DNA from: Leptospira harrisiae | GTDB taxonomy: Bacteria > Spirochaetota > Leptospiria > Leptospirales > Leptospiraceae | DNA: 64,000 nt | Direction of reading: 5' to 3' | NCBI RefSeq assembly: GCF_002811945.1 | Contig: NZ_NPDX01000001.1 | Location: 1,248,501-1,312,500 of the forward strand | Shown here: positions 17,255-28,047 of the stretch, piece by piece | How the letters are laid out: the number at the start of each line of letters is the position of its first letter | Numbering within the stretch: the first letter of the stretch is position 1 | Notes under the pieces: model-generated | Databases searched by the model: none | What the model was told of the DNA's origin: nothing | What the model saw: only the letters and a program-made list of their open reading frames with translations | Translations under genes and position numbers: made by a program

Positions 17255-18535
17255 ATGGAAAAACCAAAAGCGATAACGAAAGTTTTACTACTTGAAGACG
17301 ATCCGACCATCTCACTTCTATATAGTGGACTGTTGCAAAAACATGGGATGGAAGTGACAAGTTTTGCAAAAATCAAAGCAGCTTTAGAATATTTTGCCGA
17401 AAACCATCTTCATACAGAAAATATTGTTTTAACGGATCTCCAACTACCGGACGGTAATGGGTTGGAATTTGTTAGAGAAATACGAAAAATCAATAAACAC
17501 ATACCAATTGTTGTAATTACTTCAACGGAAGATCCAAAACTTATTATTGAAGTGATGAAAGAACATGTACAGGATTACATTATTAAACCGATGGTTCCGG
17601 ACGAACTCATATCACGAATCAAATACCAACTTTCAAACAAAGAAAAGGATTATGAATACTCAGAATATGAACGTGAAAAGATTATCTCCCTTGAAAAACT
17701 TTTGGATTGGTATGCATACAAAAATAGCAGGATCAAAAAGGGTGATTTAAATTCGCATGAATTACACAAAAACTTGTTTTATGGACTGCGTACAAGTTTA
17801 GCCCAGGGTGCTGGATTTGGAGTATTAACTCAAATGATTGACCTCATCAAATCAATGCCAAAAGCAGAAGGAGGAGGAATCATTTTAGATGTTGAAATTC
17901 TGAATATTTTGGAAGAAAATGCACTTTATTCAAAAAGAGTTTTAGATCGATTTATGGAAATTGAAGATGTAATTTTTGATCGAATCGAATTACAACTTGT
18001 TTCTCCTTTAACCATTTTTAATGAAATGTTGAGTCTGAAAGAAGAAATAATACCACTTTTAGCACTGAGAGACCAAATATTATTAGTTCCTGAATATAAA
18101 TTTAAGGATTTCGGTGTACAAAAAATCTTACTTAACAAAAATTTCTTTCGTAAGTCGTTACACGAACTTTTGTTAAATGCGATGCGCTTTTCGCAAAGCT
18201 CCAGTAAAATTTATACTATGTTAATTCTGGATTCTAACGGAGTTTATCTCTCTATTGTAAATTCTCTAACCGATGAGCAGGAGCTGTTTGCAAAAAACGG
18301 AATTCCAAATGATTATTTAGAACTAATTTTTGAACCATTTTTTAGGTTAAACAAAAATATTTATGAAAAACATGGTTCTTTGGACTTTGGAATTGGGTTG
18401 AGTTTTGTTAAGCAAACTATACTAAAGTTTGGCGGTTCTATATCGGCTTTAAATTTAATTGATCATACAAGCGACCAAAGCGAAACGAAAATTGAATTCA
18501 AAATTTTCCTTCCTTATTCCTCTTCAGAGAAATGA
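17255..18535 (+). CDS. Hybrid response regulator-histidine kinase-like protein (second tandem copy)
   Basis: 426 residues with the same plan as the preceding gene: receiver domain (LLEDDP, LTDLQLPDG, IKPMVP), helical linker (ELHKNLFYGLRTSLAQG) and a C-terminal GHKL ATPase-like domain (ELLLNAMRFS, DFGIGLSFV). The G1 Asp is again Asn (IVNSLTDE). Shared blocks such as KIISLEKLLDWY and QGAGFG show recent common descent. No Shine-Dalgarno sequence is evident before the ATG, unlike copy one, because the upstream DNA is the thiL-tail remnant. The stop overlaps the convergent thiL by 22 bases. The partner histidine or output is unknown. Confidence 0.82.
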   Translation: MEKPKAITKVLLLEDDPTISLLYSGLLQKHGMEVTSFAKIKAALEYFAENHLHTENIVLTDLQLPDGNGLEFVREIRKINKHIPIVVITSTEDPKLIIEVMKEHVQDYIIKPMVPDELISRIKYQLSNKEKDYEYSEYEREKIISLEKLLDWYAYKNSRIKKGDLNSHELHKNLFYGLRTSLAQGAGFGVLTQMIDLIKSMPKAEGGGIILDVEILNILEENALYSKRVLDRFMEIEDVIFDRIELQLVSPLTIFNEMLSLKEEIIPLLALRDQILLVPEYKFKDFGVQKILLNKNFFRKSLHELLLNAMRFSQSSSKIYTMLILDSNGVYLSIVNSLTDEQELFAKNGIPNDYLELIFEPFFRLNKNIYEKHGSLDFGIGLSFVKQTILKFGGSISALNLIDHTSDQSETKIEFKIFLPYSSSEK

Positions 18536-19422
18536 AAAAAACCTCGAGACTTGGGAATGTAAGTTTTTCCATCTTTTTGGAGGGTAACTCCCGGTTTTCC
18601 TTGGTTTAGTTTTCCTATCATTGTCACCGAAATACCTGCAAGCTTTGTTGGTAATATTTCTGGTGATAAAAACAAAAGCTCCAATTCCTCACCAGAACCT
18701 AAACAAAGATCGAGACCTAATTCTTTTAAAGCGAGCGGGTGCAGGGGAACCGACTCAATCTGGATTTTTAACCTCCCTTTGGAAGTTAGGGCCAAACGTT
18801 CTGCGTCCTGGATGAGCCCATCGGTAATGTCCATACAAGCATGGATTTTGAAATTTTTTAGGTGATTTAAGATCACATAACGGGACTTAGGAGAAAGATG
18901 TCTTTCAACTGCTTCTTTATAAATTTTGTCTTTTGATTTTTTTTTAAGGGTTTTGTATCCCAGTTGGCTTAAACCTAGGCTTCCTGTAAGATAAAGGTAA
19001 TCTCCAGTTTTCCCACCGGACCTGAGCCAGGGTTTTTCTACTGTACCCACAACCGTCAGTGCCAATTGGGTGGTGGGGGAAGAAAAGGTGTCGCCTCCCG
19101 CCAGTTTCATGCCATATTGGTCTAAGGATTTTCGTAATTCTTTAGAAAACCTCCGAATCCATTCCTTTTTACGAGAGAGTGGAGAAAGGCCTAGGTTGAG
19201 AAAACATTCATTTGGGGTTCCGCCCGATGCAACGATGTCCGAAACATTGACTTCTACTAGTTTTTTTGCCAGAATTTCTGGTGAAGACCAATAATGAAGG
19301 AAATGCGTTCCTTCCGAAAGAGAATCGGTGGTGACGAGGCGGTTTGGAGCCAGAAAATAACAATCGTCCTCCGGTGGTGGAGTGGTCCCAAACAAGGTTC
19401 GTATAATTTCGGATTCTTTCAA
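18514..19422 (-). CDS. thiL: Thiamine-monophosphate kinase
   Basis: 302 residues, AIR-synthase/ThiL fold. Metal and ATP ligands are recognisable in PPEDDCYF, VTTDSLSEGTHF, VNVSDIVASGG, LAGGDTFSS and CMDITDGL. It converts thiamine monophosphate to the active diphosphate. The start is TTG 19422, with GGATG upstream. The 3' end overlaps the convergent REC-ATPase gene by 22 bases, and a decayed copy of that end lies 1.3 kb to the left. No other thiamine gene is in the window. Confidence 0.9.
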   Translation of the reverse strand: MKESEIIRTLFGTTPPPEDDCYFLAPNRLVTTDSLSEGTHFLHYWSSPEILAKKLVEVNVSDIVASGGTPNECFLNLGLSPLSRKKEWIRRFSKELRKSLDQYGMKLAGGDTFSSPTTQLALTVVGTVEKPWLRSGGKTGDYLYLTGSLGLSQLGYKTLKKKSKDKIYKEAVERHLSPKSRYVILNHLKNFKIHACMDITDGLIQDAERLALTSKGRLKIQIESVPLHPLALKELGLDLCLGSGEELELLFLSPEILPTKLAGISVTMIGKLNQGKPGVTLQKDGKTYIPKSRGFFHFSEEE

Positions 19423-19499
19423 GGCTTACATCCAATAAATTTGTTTGACCCGGTGTGAAAACCGAAAATCCTGACATAAAAGAGGAAAATCTCGTACTT

Positions 19500-19952
19500 A
19501 TGGAACTATTGTCTAAAGCCCACAAGACCCCTTCTATTGCAAAAGAAGCCGTACAAAAACAGTGGTTTGTTGTGGACGCAACTGATAAGACTCTCGGAAG
19601 ATTGGCAAGTCAAGTAGCTTCCCGACTTCGCGGAAAACACAAATCTACCTTCACTCCTAACCAGGACTGTGGTGATAATATTATTATCGTTAATGCTTCT
19701 AAAGTGGCTGTCACAGGTCGCAAAAGAGAACAAAAAATTTACTACCACCACTCACGTTACCCAGGTGGTATGACTGCCATCGCTTTTCACAAACTCATTC
19801 AAGAGAACCCAGAAAGAGTGATTATGGAAGCAGTCAAAGGAATGTTACCTAAATCTAAGTTAGGTGATCAAATGTTGAGAAATTGCCGCGTATTCGCTGG
19901 TAATGATCACAACTTGGGAGCTCAAAAGCCCCTAAAACTGGAGTTGAAATAA
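19500..19952 (+). CDS. rplM: 50S ribosomal protein L13
   Basis: 150 residues. The core from [16 protein letters not shown] to the C-terminus is typical L13, with the SRYPGGM and MLPKSKLG segments. I start at ATG 19500, which gives a length close to the family norm of about 145. The longer frame from 19455 adds 15 residues with no conservation. The ribosome binding site AGAGGA is 13 bases away, so the exact start has some doubt. It is followed directly by rpsI, the universal L13-S9 pair. Confidence 0.95.
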   Translation: MELLSKAHKTPSIAKEAVQKQWFVVDATDKTLGRLASQVASRLRGKHKSTFTPNQDCGDNIIIVNASKVAVTGRKREQKIYYHHSRYPGGMTAIAFHKLIQENPERVIMEAVKGMLPKSKLGDQMLRNCRVFAGNDHNLGAQKPLKLELK

Positions 19953-19953
19953 T

Positions 19954-20349
19954 ATGGCGCAAAAAGCAGTTTGGGCAGTAGGCCGACGCAAAACATCCGT
20001 TGCACGTGCAAAAATCGCATCTGGAACTGGTAAAATCACAGTAAACCACAAAGACGTAAATGATTACATTAAAAATGGAGCACATCTTGTTCGTCGTGCT
20101 CTCGAGCCTCTATTTGTTTTAGAAGCTCGCGATAAGTATGACATTGCACTCAATGTAACAGGTGGTGGAGTGGTTGGACAAGTAGGCGCTATTCGTCACG
20201 CTGTGGCTCGTGCACTTGTTGCTTTCAATGATTCTTTGAAACCAACTTTGAAAAAAGAAGGATTTCTCACACGAGATAGTCGTATGGTAGAACGTAAAAA
20301 ATACGGTCTACGCAAAGCACGTAGAGGAACTCAGTTCTCTAAACGTTAA
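19954..20349 (+). CDS. rpsI: 30S ribosomal protein S9
   Basis: 131 residues with the S9 features [32 protein letters not shown] and the basic C-terminus ending [11 protein letters not shown], whose last residues reach the P-site tRNA anticodon. It begins one base after the rplM stop and is followed by a strong terminator, so the operon is rplM-rpsI. Confidence 0.97.
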   Translation: MAQKAVWAVGRRKTSVARAKIASGTGKITVNHKDVNDYIKNGAHLVRRALEPLFVLEARDKYDIALNVTGGGVVGQVGAIRHAVARALVAFNDSLKPTLKKEGFLTRDSRMVERKKYGLRKARRGTQFSKR

Positions 20350-20375
20350 TCGGAAATCCTCTTTTTTTCCGAACC

Positions 20376-20407
20376 AAAGCCTCCTGACCCAAGGAGGCTT
20401 TTTTTTT
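20376..20407 (+). terminator. Rho-independent terminator of rplM-rpsI
   Basis: AAAGCCTCCT (20376-20385), loop GACCCA, AGGAGGCTTT (20392-20401): a perfect 10-base stem running into a T-run to 20407. Confidence 0.95.
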
Positions 20408-20420
20408 AGGTAGGTACCAT

Positions 20421-21623
20421 TTGAACACTCTCGTTTTTTATTTTGCCTTTGCCATTGGTACCTTTGCCAGCAGTTGTTTTTTATATTCTATTGTTATCTT
20501 TTGCCAAACTTTGGATGTGATAAAAGGTTTCTCGGGGATTGTTTTCTTTTTTCTATTTTTGCCCTTTCCTATATTCTTTTTATACACAGGTTACTTACTC
20601 GATCATTATTCTAAAAAATGGGTGGTGGTGAGTTTTCAATTTTTTCTTTTTATCTCATCCTTTGTGTTAGGTGCCTTTACCAGTCTCTTTCAAATCCATC
20701 CGCTTCTCTTATTACCATTGGCTTTTGTGAATGGAATTGGAATGACAACGGTGCTTCCTGGGAGGATGGCTATTTTGCGAGAAGTGATGGATTCTCATCG
20801 GCTTGTTTTCCATACCATTGCAGGGAACTTACTTTTGATTTTTGCCTTTGGAATGAGTCCTCTTGCTGTGGGTTGGTTTCGGGAGGGGCGGGAGTATACG
20901 CATCTATTTTTAGTTTTAGCTTGTTTGCATTTTCTTTCAATGCTCGCCTTTACTTTGTTAGGATATTCAAATCAGGACCAAAAACAAAACCGAAAATCCA
21001 AAGGGATCGGAAGAGAGTTCCCATCATTCACTAAAAATCTAAAAACAATTTTGGATTTTTTGAAAACAGATCCAGTTTCTAGACAAGTGATGTACATGGC
21101 AATCCTCAGTATGCTTGCCCTGGGGCCCATCCAAGTCATCCTTCCAAAATATGTGCGGAATGAACTGGGACTCGGGGAACTCGCACGGGGGACGGTGCTT
21201 GTCTTTTTGGGGCCAGGGTTATTTCTCGGTGGGGTTTTCACCATTCTCTTCCATCATTTGGAAAGAAAGGGCCTCGTGTTACTGATTGTATTTTCTCTCT
21301 CTTCTTTTTTCTTTTTGGGTTTTGTTCCTTTTGGAAAACCAGAAGCCACATCCTTGTTTTTATTTTGTTTTGGAGTGTCGGGGGGTGTTCTTTCGAGCCT
21401 ACTTCCGGCCATTTTGCAAAAACGGGCTGAGGATGGAATTCGAGGGAGAATCCTTTCTCTCTATACGGTCTGTTTCCAATTCACACCGGCGGTCTCTGGT
21501 TTTCTGGCAGCTCTTCTTGCGGACAGCATTGGTTCGCAGTTGACTTTCGGAATTCTCGGGGGGATCTTTCTCTGTTTTGCCTTGTTTTCTTTTTTCCAAT
21601 ACAAAGAATTACGGCAGAGTTAA
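20421..21623 (+). CDS. Major facilitator superfamily permease
   Basis: 400 residues with about twelve transmembrane helices in two halves, and a charged central loop (QDQKQNRKSKGIGREF) near residues 185-205. A loop after helix 2 carries DHYSKKW, a degenerate form of the MFS motif A. The start is TTG 20421 with AGGTAGG upstream, only 14 bases after the rpsI terminator. The substrate cannot be told; drug or metabolite efflux is the usual role of this size class. alaS follows 49 bases later on the same strand, so the two may share a transcript. Confidence 0.85.
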   Translation: MNTLVFYFAFAIGTFASSCFLYSIVIFCQTLDVIKGFSGIVFFFLFLPFPIFFLYTGYLLDHYSKKWVVVSFQFFLFISSFVLGAFTSLFQIHPLLLLPLAFVNGIGMTTVLPGRMAILREVMDSHRLVFHTIAGNLLLIFAFGMSPLAVGWFREGREYTHLFLVLACLHFLSMLAFTLLGYSNQDQKQNRKSKGIGREFPSFTKNLKTILDFLKTDPVSRQVMYMAILSMLALGPIQVILPKYVRNELGLGELARGTVLVFLGPGLFLGGVFTILFHHLERKGLVLLIVFSLSSFFFLGFVPFGKPEATSLFLFCFGVSGGVLSSLLPAILQKRAEDGIRGRILSLYTVCFQFTPAVSGFLAALLADSIGSQLTFGILGGIFLCFALFSFFQYKELRQS

Positions 21624-21672
21624 CTTCTAATTTCCTTGCCCTAGGAGGCAAACCCGATTTCGCTGTAAGTGT

Positions 21673-24432
21673 ATGATGTCGAAAACTGTCCGCGAAATTG
21701 CCGAGTTGTATACTAGTTACTTTAAAGGGAAAGGCCATACCATTGTGCCTTCCTCAAGCCTCATCCCCAAGGGAGATCCCACTCTTTTATTTACAACGGC
21801 CGGAATGGTTCAGTTCAAACCTTTGTTTACGGGAGCCGTGGAGTTACCATACACCCGCGCGGCCTCGGTTCAGAAATGTGTTCGTACGACAGATTTGGAA
21901 GTCGTGGGTAAAACAGAAAGGCATTGTACTTTTTTTGAGATGCTTGGTAATTTTTCCTTTGGTGATTATTTTAAAAAAGAAGCCATCGAATACGCGTTAG
22001 ATTTTTCCTTAAACCATTTACATATCCCCAAAGAAAAAATCTGGGTCACTATTTACCTAGATGATGATGAAGCCAAAAAGATTTGGATGGAAGCAGGGAT
22101 TCCCGAAGAACGAATTGTAAGGCTTGGAAAAAAAGATAATTTCTGGGGACCTGCGGGTGATAGTGGGGCTTGTGGCCCATGTTCGGAATTGTATTTAGAT
22201 AGAGGCCCAGAAAAAGGGGGCCCGAATTGTGGAAACAATCCGGATTGTAAACCCGGATGTGATTGTGATCGTTATTTAGAATATTGGAATTTAGTATTCA
22301 ACCAATTCAACCAAACAGTATCCGGTGAACTCCTTCCATTAAAACAAACGGGAATTGATACAGGTTCAGGTCTCGAACGAGTGGCAATGTTACTCCAAGA
22401 GGTGGATTCTGTTTATGATACGGACGAATTAAAATCCATCATTCGTAAGATTGAAGAACTCTCTGGAATTACTTACGACGAGTCCACAAAACAATCCTTT
22501 CGTGTGATCACTGATCATTCCCGTTCTGTATTTTTTTCATTAGGGGACGGGATTTATCCTGACCGGACGGGACGTGGGTATGTAATTCGTAGGCTGATCC
22601 GTAGGGCATCGTTATTTGCAAGAAAACTAGGAATCCACGAACCGTTTTTATACAAACTGATCGCTACCCTTCGTGATTTATATTCGGTTCGTTACCCAGA
22701 ACTAAAAGACAAAGCAAAAGATATCGAATCCATTTTAAAAAAGGAAGAAGAACTCTTCCTACATACTTTAGAAGTGGGACTCGAAGAATTAGAATCTCTT
22801 CTGACTCAATTAAAATCAAACAACCAAACTGTGGTTACCGGGAAAGAAGGATTTCGATTGTATTCCACTTACGGGTTTCCTCGTGAAATGACTAAGGAAC
22901 TCGTAGAAGACCGGGGATTTGGATTTGACGACAAAGGATTTGAAGCCGAACTCGAAAAAGACCGTGACCTATCGCGCGCTAGTTGGAAAGGGAAAAAAGT
23001 CCAATACCTCACAGGTCTTAGTGCAAGTCCCGAACTCAAAACAGAGTTTTTGGGTTATACAGATACTAAATCTCTGGCAAAAGTAATTTATCTTTTTGTG
23101 GATGGAAAGTCCGTAACAGAGGCAAACCAAGGAACGGAGGCAGTTGTCGTTCTCGACAAAACTCCGTTTTATGCAGAGGGTGGTGGTCAGGTAGGAGACT
23201 GGGGATATCTCAAAAAAGAGGGTTTCCAATTCCAAGTCCAAGACACTCAAAAAGAAAACGAGACCTTTTTACATCTGGGAATGATTCTGAAAGGAAAAAT
23301 CTCTGTTGGGGAAACCATTGAAGCAGAGATTGATACGGCTCGTAGACAAAATCTCGCAAACCACCATTCCGGCACACACTTGTTAAATGGGGCACTGCGA
23401 AGAATTCTAGGAACTCATGTGGCCCAGAAAGGTTCCATTGTTTCTTCTGATTATTTACGATTTGATTTTTCTCATCCTAAGGCTCTCAGTGATAAAGAAA
23501 TTATCTCCATCGAAAAAGATGTGAATGAAGCAGTAAATGCAAACATTCCAGTAAAAACTGAAGTTTTGGATATCAATGCCGCAAAACAATCAGGCGCCTT
23601 GTCCATGTTTGATGAAAAGTATGGGAATTTGGTTCGTGTGATTTCTATGGGTGATAAGTCCAAAGAATTTTGTGGGGGAACTCATGTTTCGAACACAAAG
23701 GAAATTGGATACTTTGCCATCATCAAAGAAGGAAGCCCGGGTGCGGGAAATCGTAGGGTAGAAGCCATCTGCGGGGATTCTGTCATTGAATACTTTTTGA
23801 CAGAGTTCCAAACACTGGCCGCAAAAGTAGAAACACATAACTTATCTGCTAAAGAAACATTTGGTGATTTAAAAGAATTTGGAATCACAACTATAGTTCC
23901 GGCTCCAGAAGATTTACAAAGTTTATTTGTAAAAGAAGGGAATGCCGCTGTAGAAAGTTTGCGAAAACTTCGCGAAAGTTTAGAGATAGAACTAGAAGGA
24001 AAGTCGTCGGCTCTTTTTAAAGCCAAAAAGAAAAAAGAACAATTGAGTTTCCAGATGAATCCAGAACTTGTGGATGGTCTCTTGCAAAAAGCGCATTCCT
24101 TTTCGAAAGGGAAGGTGGTGACAGAAGTTTTTGAAGCTGTGGATGCCAAATCACTGAAAGATTTGGCTGATAGTTTGAAAGCCAAAGAACCAGAAATTCT
24201 TTGTTTGTTTGGAACAAGTGATGGGGATGCCAGCACCCTCGTTTTTATGTGCAACAAAGTTTTGAATGAAAGAGGAATCCACTGTGGGGATCTATTAAAA
24301 GAAACCTTGGTGATGTTAGATGGAAAGGGTGGGGGAAGGCCCGATATGGCACAAGGTGGTGGTAAAAAACCAGAAAGTCTTGGGGCCGCATTGGAATTTG
24401 CCTTGGAACTTTCCAAAAAGAAATTAGGATAA
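21673..24432 (+). CDS. alaS: Alanine-tRNA ligase
   Basis: 919 residues, somewhat longer than the usual 870-880. Domains in order are: class II aminoacylation core ([35 protein letters not shown]); tRNA-recognition helices; an editing domain with the zinc ligands HHSGTHLLN and CGGTHVSNT; and a C-terminal DHH-type C-Ala domain ending in [15 protein letters not shown] Cys-rich insertion near residue 160-200 (CGPCSE, then [15 protein letters not shown]) enlarges the core. ATG codons at 21673 and 21676 are both possible, and neither has a good ribosome binding site (AGGAGG lies 25 bases away). Confidence 0.96.
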   Translation: MMSKTVREIAELYTSYFKGKGHTIVPSSSLIPKGDPTLLFTTAGMVQFKPLFTGAVELPYTRAASVQKCVRTTDLEVVGKTERHCTFFEMLGNFSFGDYFKKEAIEYALDFSLNHLHIPKEKIWVTIYLDDDEAKKIWMEAGIPEERIVRLGKKDNFWGPAGDSGACGPCSELYLDRGPEKGGPNCGNNPDCKPGCDCDRYLEYWNLVFNQFNQTVSGELLPLKQTGIDTGSGLERVAMLLQEVDSVYDTDELKSIIRKIEELSGITYDESTKQSFRVITDHSRSVFFSLGDGIYPDRTGRGYVIRRLIRRASLFARKLGIHEPFLYKLIATLRDLYSVRYPELKDKAKDIESILKKEEELFLHTLEVGLEELESLLTQLKSNNQTVVTGKEGFRLYSTYGFPREMTKELVEDRGFGFDDKGFEAELEKDRDLSRASWKGKKVQYLTGLSASPELKTEFLGYTDTKSLAKVIYLFVDGKSVTEANQGTEAVVVLDKTPFYAEGGGQVGDWGYLKKEGFQFQVQDTQKENETFLHLGMILKGKISVGETIEAEIDTARRQNLANHHSGTHLLNGALRRILGTHVAQKGSIVSSDYLRFDFSHPKALSDKEIISIEKDVNEAVNANIPVKTEVLDINAAKQSGALSMFDEKYGNLVRVISMGDKSKEFCGGTHVSNTKEIGYFAIIKEGSPGAGNRRVEAICGDSVIEYFLTEFQTLAAKVETHNLSAKETFGDLKEFGITTIVPAPEDLQSLFVKEGNAAVESLRKLRESLEIELEGKSSALFKAKKKKEQLSFQMNPELVDGLLQKAHSFSKGKVVTEVFEAVDAKSLKDLADSLKAKEPEILCLFGTSDGDASTLVFMCNKVLNERGIHCGDLLKETLVMLDGKGGGRPDMAQGGGKKPESLGAALEFALELSKKKLG

Positions 24433-24460
24433 AAGAGATTTAAGCTAAGTAGGGAATCAT

Positions 24461-24958
24461 ATGGCACAAGATCCATCATTTGACATTGTATCAAAAATCG
24501 AAAGACCAGAATTACAAAACGCCGTGGCCCAGGCCATGACAGAGATCCAAACTCGGTTTGATTTTAAAGGATCTAATTCGGAGATCAAACTCACGGAAGA
24601 TAGTTTGGTTTTGACTTCCGAAAATGATATCAAACTAAAACAAGTGATTGATGTCCTAACGACCAAAATGGCAAAACGGGGAATTAGCCTTAAGGCCTTT
24701 GATTTTGACTCCAAAATTGAATCAGCGACCGGCCAAACGGTGCGCCAAAAAGTAAAGATCCAAAATGGTTTGGACAAAGAACAAACCAAACAAATCACCA
24801 CTCTCATCAAAGACCAAAAACTAAAGGTTCAGGCCACCATCCAGGGGGAATCGGTTCGGGTTGTGGGCAAAAAAAAGGATGATTTGCAAGAGGTGATGGC
24901 GGCGATCCGCAACGCCAATTTCAATTTTGATGCCAATTTTACGAACTTTAAGGGTTAG
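24461..24958 (+). CDS. yajQ: YajQ family nucleotide-binding protein
   Basis: 165 residues, matching the YajQ/UPF0234 family from the opening DPSFDIVSKIERPELQNAV through TRFDFKGS to the ending IRNANFNFDANFTNFKG. The fold is two RRM-like domains. Members bind RNA or cyclic di-GMP and act as effectors in some pathogens. Its job here is unknown. AGGGA precedes the ATG. A hairpin terminator follows. Confidence 0.93.
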   Translation: MAQDPSFDIVSKIERPELQNAVAQAMTEIQTRFDFKGSNSEIKLTEDSLVLTSENDIKLKQVIDVLTTKMAKRGISLKAFDFDSKIESATGQTVRQKVKIQNGLDKEQTKQITTLIKDQKLKVQATIQGESVRVVGKKKDDLQEVMAAIRNANFNFDANFTNFKG

Positions 24959-24971
24959 AATTTTGGTTTAA

Positions 24972-24999
24972 GGAAAGCCTTTCGGCTTCCATTTTTTTT
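24972..24999 (+). terminator. Probable Rho-independent terminator after yajQ
   Basis: GGAAAGCC (24972-24979), loop TTTC, GGCTTCC (24984-24990) with one bulged A, followed by a T-run (24992-24999). It separates yajQ from ftsK. Confidence 0.75.
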
Positions 25000-25034
25000 C
25001 TCCCTATGTCTCAAAACCTTCCGATATTTCCCGT

Positions 25035-28007
25035 ATGGACCCTAAAAAATCCGTATGGGGATGGACTTTGCCTCGCAAAGACTTCCTTCCGTATCTATTA
25101 GTATTTTCCGGTGTGTTTTTACTTCTGTCTCTCTTTTCGTTTCAAGAAGGAGAGGACGGATCGCTTTTCAATTGGTTTGGAAGGCTTGGGCATTACATTT
25201 CTTTCACATTGTTTTATATTTTAGGAAAGTCCTCCTTTTTACTTGCGGGTTTTGTTTTGATGTTAGGTGTTCTATCACTACGAAATCCCGACTTTGACAG
25301 GCTCGGTAAAGCTCTCTTTTTTCCACTTTTTCTTGTGGCGACTACTGTCAGTTTGAACTTACTGGAAACCCCTCTCGGACAGGTGGGAGATAGTGGTGGG
25401 ATCCTCGGTCAATTTTTCTCTTGGGTTTTTTCTTATCTCTTTGGTGAGACAGGGCGCATCCTTGTTGTTTTCTTTTTATACTTATACTTTGCCGTGATCT
25501 GGCTTGAGGACGGGGCTTGGTCTTTTACCTTTGCTGCCATCAATCGTTATTCCAATGGAATTTACCGAATGATGGGAGGACGAAAGGAACTGCCTCATTT
25601 AAAACTACCTTCCTTTTTAGAATCTGTGGTTTCTACACGAAGAGCACCCGTCGATGAAATTCGCAGCAAACAATGGTTTGCTGTTCAAACAGAAGAAGAA
25701 TCGAAAGAAGACTTGGCCCACCATTTTTGGAATGTAGTGGCAGATGAGAACCAATATGGAAATCGAAATGTAAAGTCACGTTCTCCAAGAGAGAGTTCAG
25801 TTTCTAATTCCTATTTCTCTGAAAAAGGAAATACAAAGGGAGAAGATCATTTCGGGAATCGATTTGAAGGAAATACTTCTTATAAAAAATCGCTTTCCGT
25901 TCGTTACAGGAATACTTCTCATTTTGAAGGTTTTTTTGATGAATCGGGAAAGGTATTCCGTTTCCAAAAACAAGAATCCAAACTCGATTCTCTTGCCGAA
26001 TTTGAAAAAAATGAAATTTTGATTTCGAAACTTAAACTAACTGATAACAGGCGACCACTAGAGGAATTGGAAGAAATTGAAAGTGTCAGGGAATCCAAAA
26101 TCCTTTTTCAATTTCCTGAAGCCAAGTGGAAACCAAAGTTAGAAGAGGCTCCTGGACTCGAAAGTTTAGAGTTACCTAAACTAGATCCCACGCACCCTTC
26201 TTTTGTGAGTGATCCTACCATTCATAAAAATTCGCCTTTCGCTACATCTTTTGGTTACGAGGAAAACGAGGAATATACTGATTTGGAAGAAGATCCATCA
26301 GAGGAATCTGAATTGGAATCGGAAGCCATAGTGATTCCTGAATCGGTTCGTTTGTCTCTTGTGGAAGAAACAGGTTGGGAAACTAGTGATGAGGAAGAGG
26401 ATGAATCTCCTGAAGTAGAAGATGGAAGTGGTGAAGTGTATGAAGAGGAAACTCTAGAAACCTTAGCAGTAGAAACAAACTCACCGTTGGTCAAATCCAA
26501 TCTCAGTGCAGGCAATTTTGGCAAAAAAAAATCCGAGCCAAAAGAAGAACAACAGGAACTGATGTTTGGCTCTATGGTTCCGAAACCAAAACTAAAAAAA
26601 GGAAAGTATTATATCTCTCCAAGGCTTCTTGTATCCCACCAAGTTCCTGTGGCGAACATTCTAAAGAACGATAGTGAACTGGATCTGATCTCTCGTAAAA
26701 TCGAAGAGTCGACTGGGCATTTTGGAATTGAATCCAAGGTCATCACAAAAGAACGTGGGCCCATCATCACTCGTTATGAGATTACCATTCCGAACGGAAT
26801 CAAACTGAACCGGATTGTTTCCCTCTCTGATGAAATCCGTGCTTACTTGGAAGTAAAGAACATTCGGATTGTGGCACCTATCCCTGGTAAGGCGTCGATT
26901 GGAATCGAAGTTCCGAACCGAATCCGAGAAGACGTATTTTTATCAGAGATTCTAAAAGATACCATTCTCCAACATAAGGCGAAAGACTTATCCATTTGTA
27001 TTGGAAAGGATATTTCTGGGAAACTTGTGATGATTGATATCGCTAAACTCCCTCACTTACTTGTGGCGGGAACCACTGGTTCTGGTAAGTCGGTGAGTAT
27101 CAACGCCATGATCACAAGCCTTATCTGCACTCGCTCTCCAGAAGAAGTGCGATTCATCATGATCGATCCGAAGATGGTGGAGATGACCCTTTATGAAGGA
27201 ATCCCACACCTACTTATGCCGGTCATTACTGATCCTAAAAAAGCAACGAAGGCACTTTCCTGGGCCATCCAAGAAATGGAGAGCCGTTACCAAATGATCT
27301 CTCAATTGAAAAGTAGGGATTTCAAAAGTTTCAATGAAAAGGTGGATGAATATGCCCATGCCAAGGGATTTCAAAAACTACCGTACATTGTGATCTTTAT
27401 AGACGAGCTTGCGGACCTGATGATGGTTTCGGGAAAGGATTTGGAAGAACAAATCCAACGAATTTCCCAAAAAGCAAGGGCTGTCGGAATCCATCTTGTG
27501 ATGGCGACACAAAGGCCTTCCGTGGATGTGATCACAGGGGTCATCAAAGCCAATTGTCCTGCAAGGGTAGCCTTCCAAGTGGCACAAAAAACAGACTCTA
27601 GAACCATTCTGGATACAAGTGGAGCCGAGACCCTTCTTGGGAAAGGAGACTTTTTATACCGGTCTCCCACATCGAGTGACCTCCAAAGGATCCAAGCCCC
27701 ATTTATCGAAGAGAAAGAAATTGAGTCCATCGTGGAAGAAGCCAAAAAACAAGGGGCTCCAGCTTATGTGGAAATGAATTGGGACGATGAAACGAGTATC
27801 GAAATGGCCTCAGATGAAGACGAAGAACTTTTTGATGAAGCTTGGAATATCGTGGTCACCGAAAAAAAGGCAAGCGCCAGTTACTTACAGAGAAGAATGA
27901 GAATCGGTTACAACAAAGCGGCAAGGCTTATGGAACTCATGGAAATGAGGGGTTATGTTTCACCGCAAATCGGGGCCAAACCCCGGGAAATCCTGCGTTC
28001 AGCGTAA
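25035..28007 (+). CDS. ftsK: DNA translocase FtsK/SpoIIIE
   Basis: 990 residues. Four N-terminal transmembrane helices (about 15-160) anchor it at the septum. A long acidic, Ser/Glu-rich linker (about 200-510) follows. Then come the alpha/beta motor (Walker [10 protein letters not shown] near 679, Walker [12 protein letters not shown]) and a C-terminal gamma winged-helix domain ([20 protein letters not shown]) that reads KOPS-type DNA signals. It pumps chromosome ends during division. The ATG has no obvious Shine-Dalgarno sequence. The lolA start follows 40 bases later on the same strand. Confidence 0.95.
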   Translation: MDPKKSVWGWTLPRKDFLPYLLVFSGVFLLLSLFSFQEGEDGSLFNWFGRLGHYISFTLFYILGKSSFLLAGFVLMLGVLSLRNPDFDRLGKALFFPLFLVATTVSLNLLETPLGQVGDSGGILGQFFSWVFSYLFGETGRILVVFFLYLYFAVIWLEDGAWSFTFAAINRYSNGIYRMMGGRKELPHLKLPSFLESVVSTRRAPVDEIRSKQWFAVQTEEESKEDLAHHFWNVVADENQYGNRNVKSRSPRESSVSNSYFSEKGNTKGEDHFGNRFEGNTSYKKSLSVRYRNTSHFEGFFDESGKVFRFQKQESKLDSLAEFEKNEILISKLKLTDNRRPLEELEEIESVRESKILFQFPEAKWKPKLEEAPGLESLELPKLDPTHPSFVSDPTIHKNSPFATSFGYEENEEYTDLEEDPSEESELESEAIVIPESVRLSLVEETGWETSDEEEDESPEVEDGSGEVYEEETLETLAVETNSPLVKSNLSAGNFGKKKSEPKEEQQELMFGSMVPKPKLKKGKYYISPRLLVSHQVPVANILKNDSELDLISRKIEESTGHFGIESKVITKERGPIITRYEITIPNGIKLNRIVSLSDEIRAYLEVKNIRIVAPIPGKASIGIEVPNRIREDVFLSEILKDTILQHKAKDLSICIGKDISGKLVMIDIAKLPHLLVAGTTGSGKSVSINAMITSLICTRSPEEVRFIMIDPKMVEMTLYEGIPHLLMPVITDPKKATKALSWAIQEMESRYQMISQLKSRDFKSFNEKVDEYAHAKGFQKLPYIVIFIDELADLMMVSGKDLEEQIQRISQKARAVGIHLVMATQRPSVDVITGVIKANCPARVAFQVAQKTDSRTILDTSGAETLLGKGDFLYRSPTSSDLQRIQAPFIEEKEIESIVEEAKKQGAPAYVEMNWDDETSIEMASDEDEELFDEAWNIVVTEKKASASYLQRRMRIGYNKAARLMELMEMRGYVSPQIGAKPREILRSA

Positions 28008-28047
28008 ATCATCGACAAGAGAAGTTTGTCTGAAAAACTGGGAATCT

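Noticed and set aside
23682..24494. 270-codon open frame on the minus strand inside alaS
   Set aside because: It is fully antisense to a textbook alanyl-tRNA synthetase, has no ribosome binding site and its product resembles no protein family; a shadow of biased codon use.
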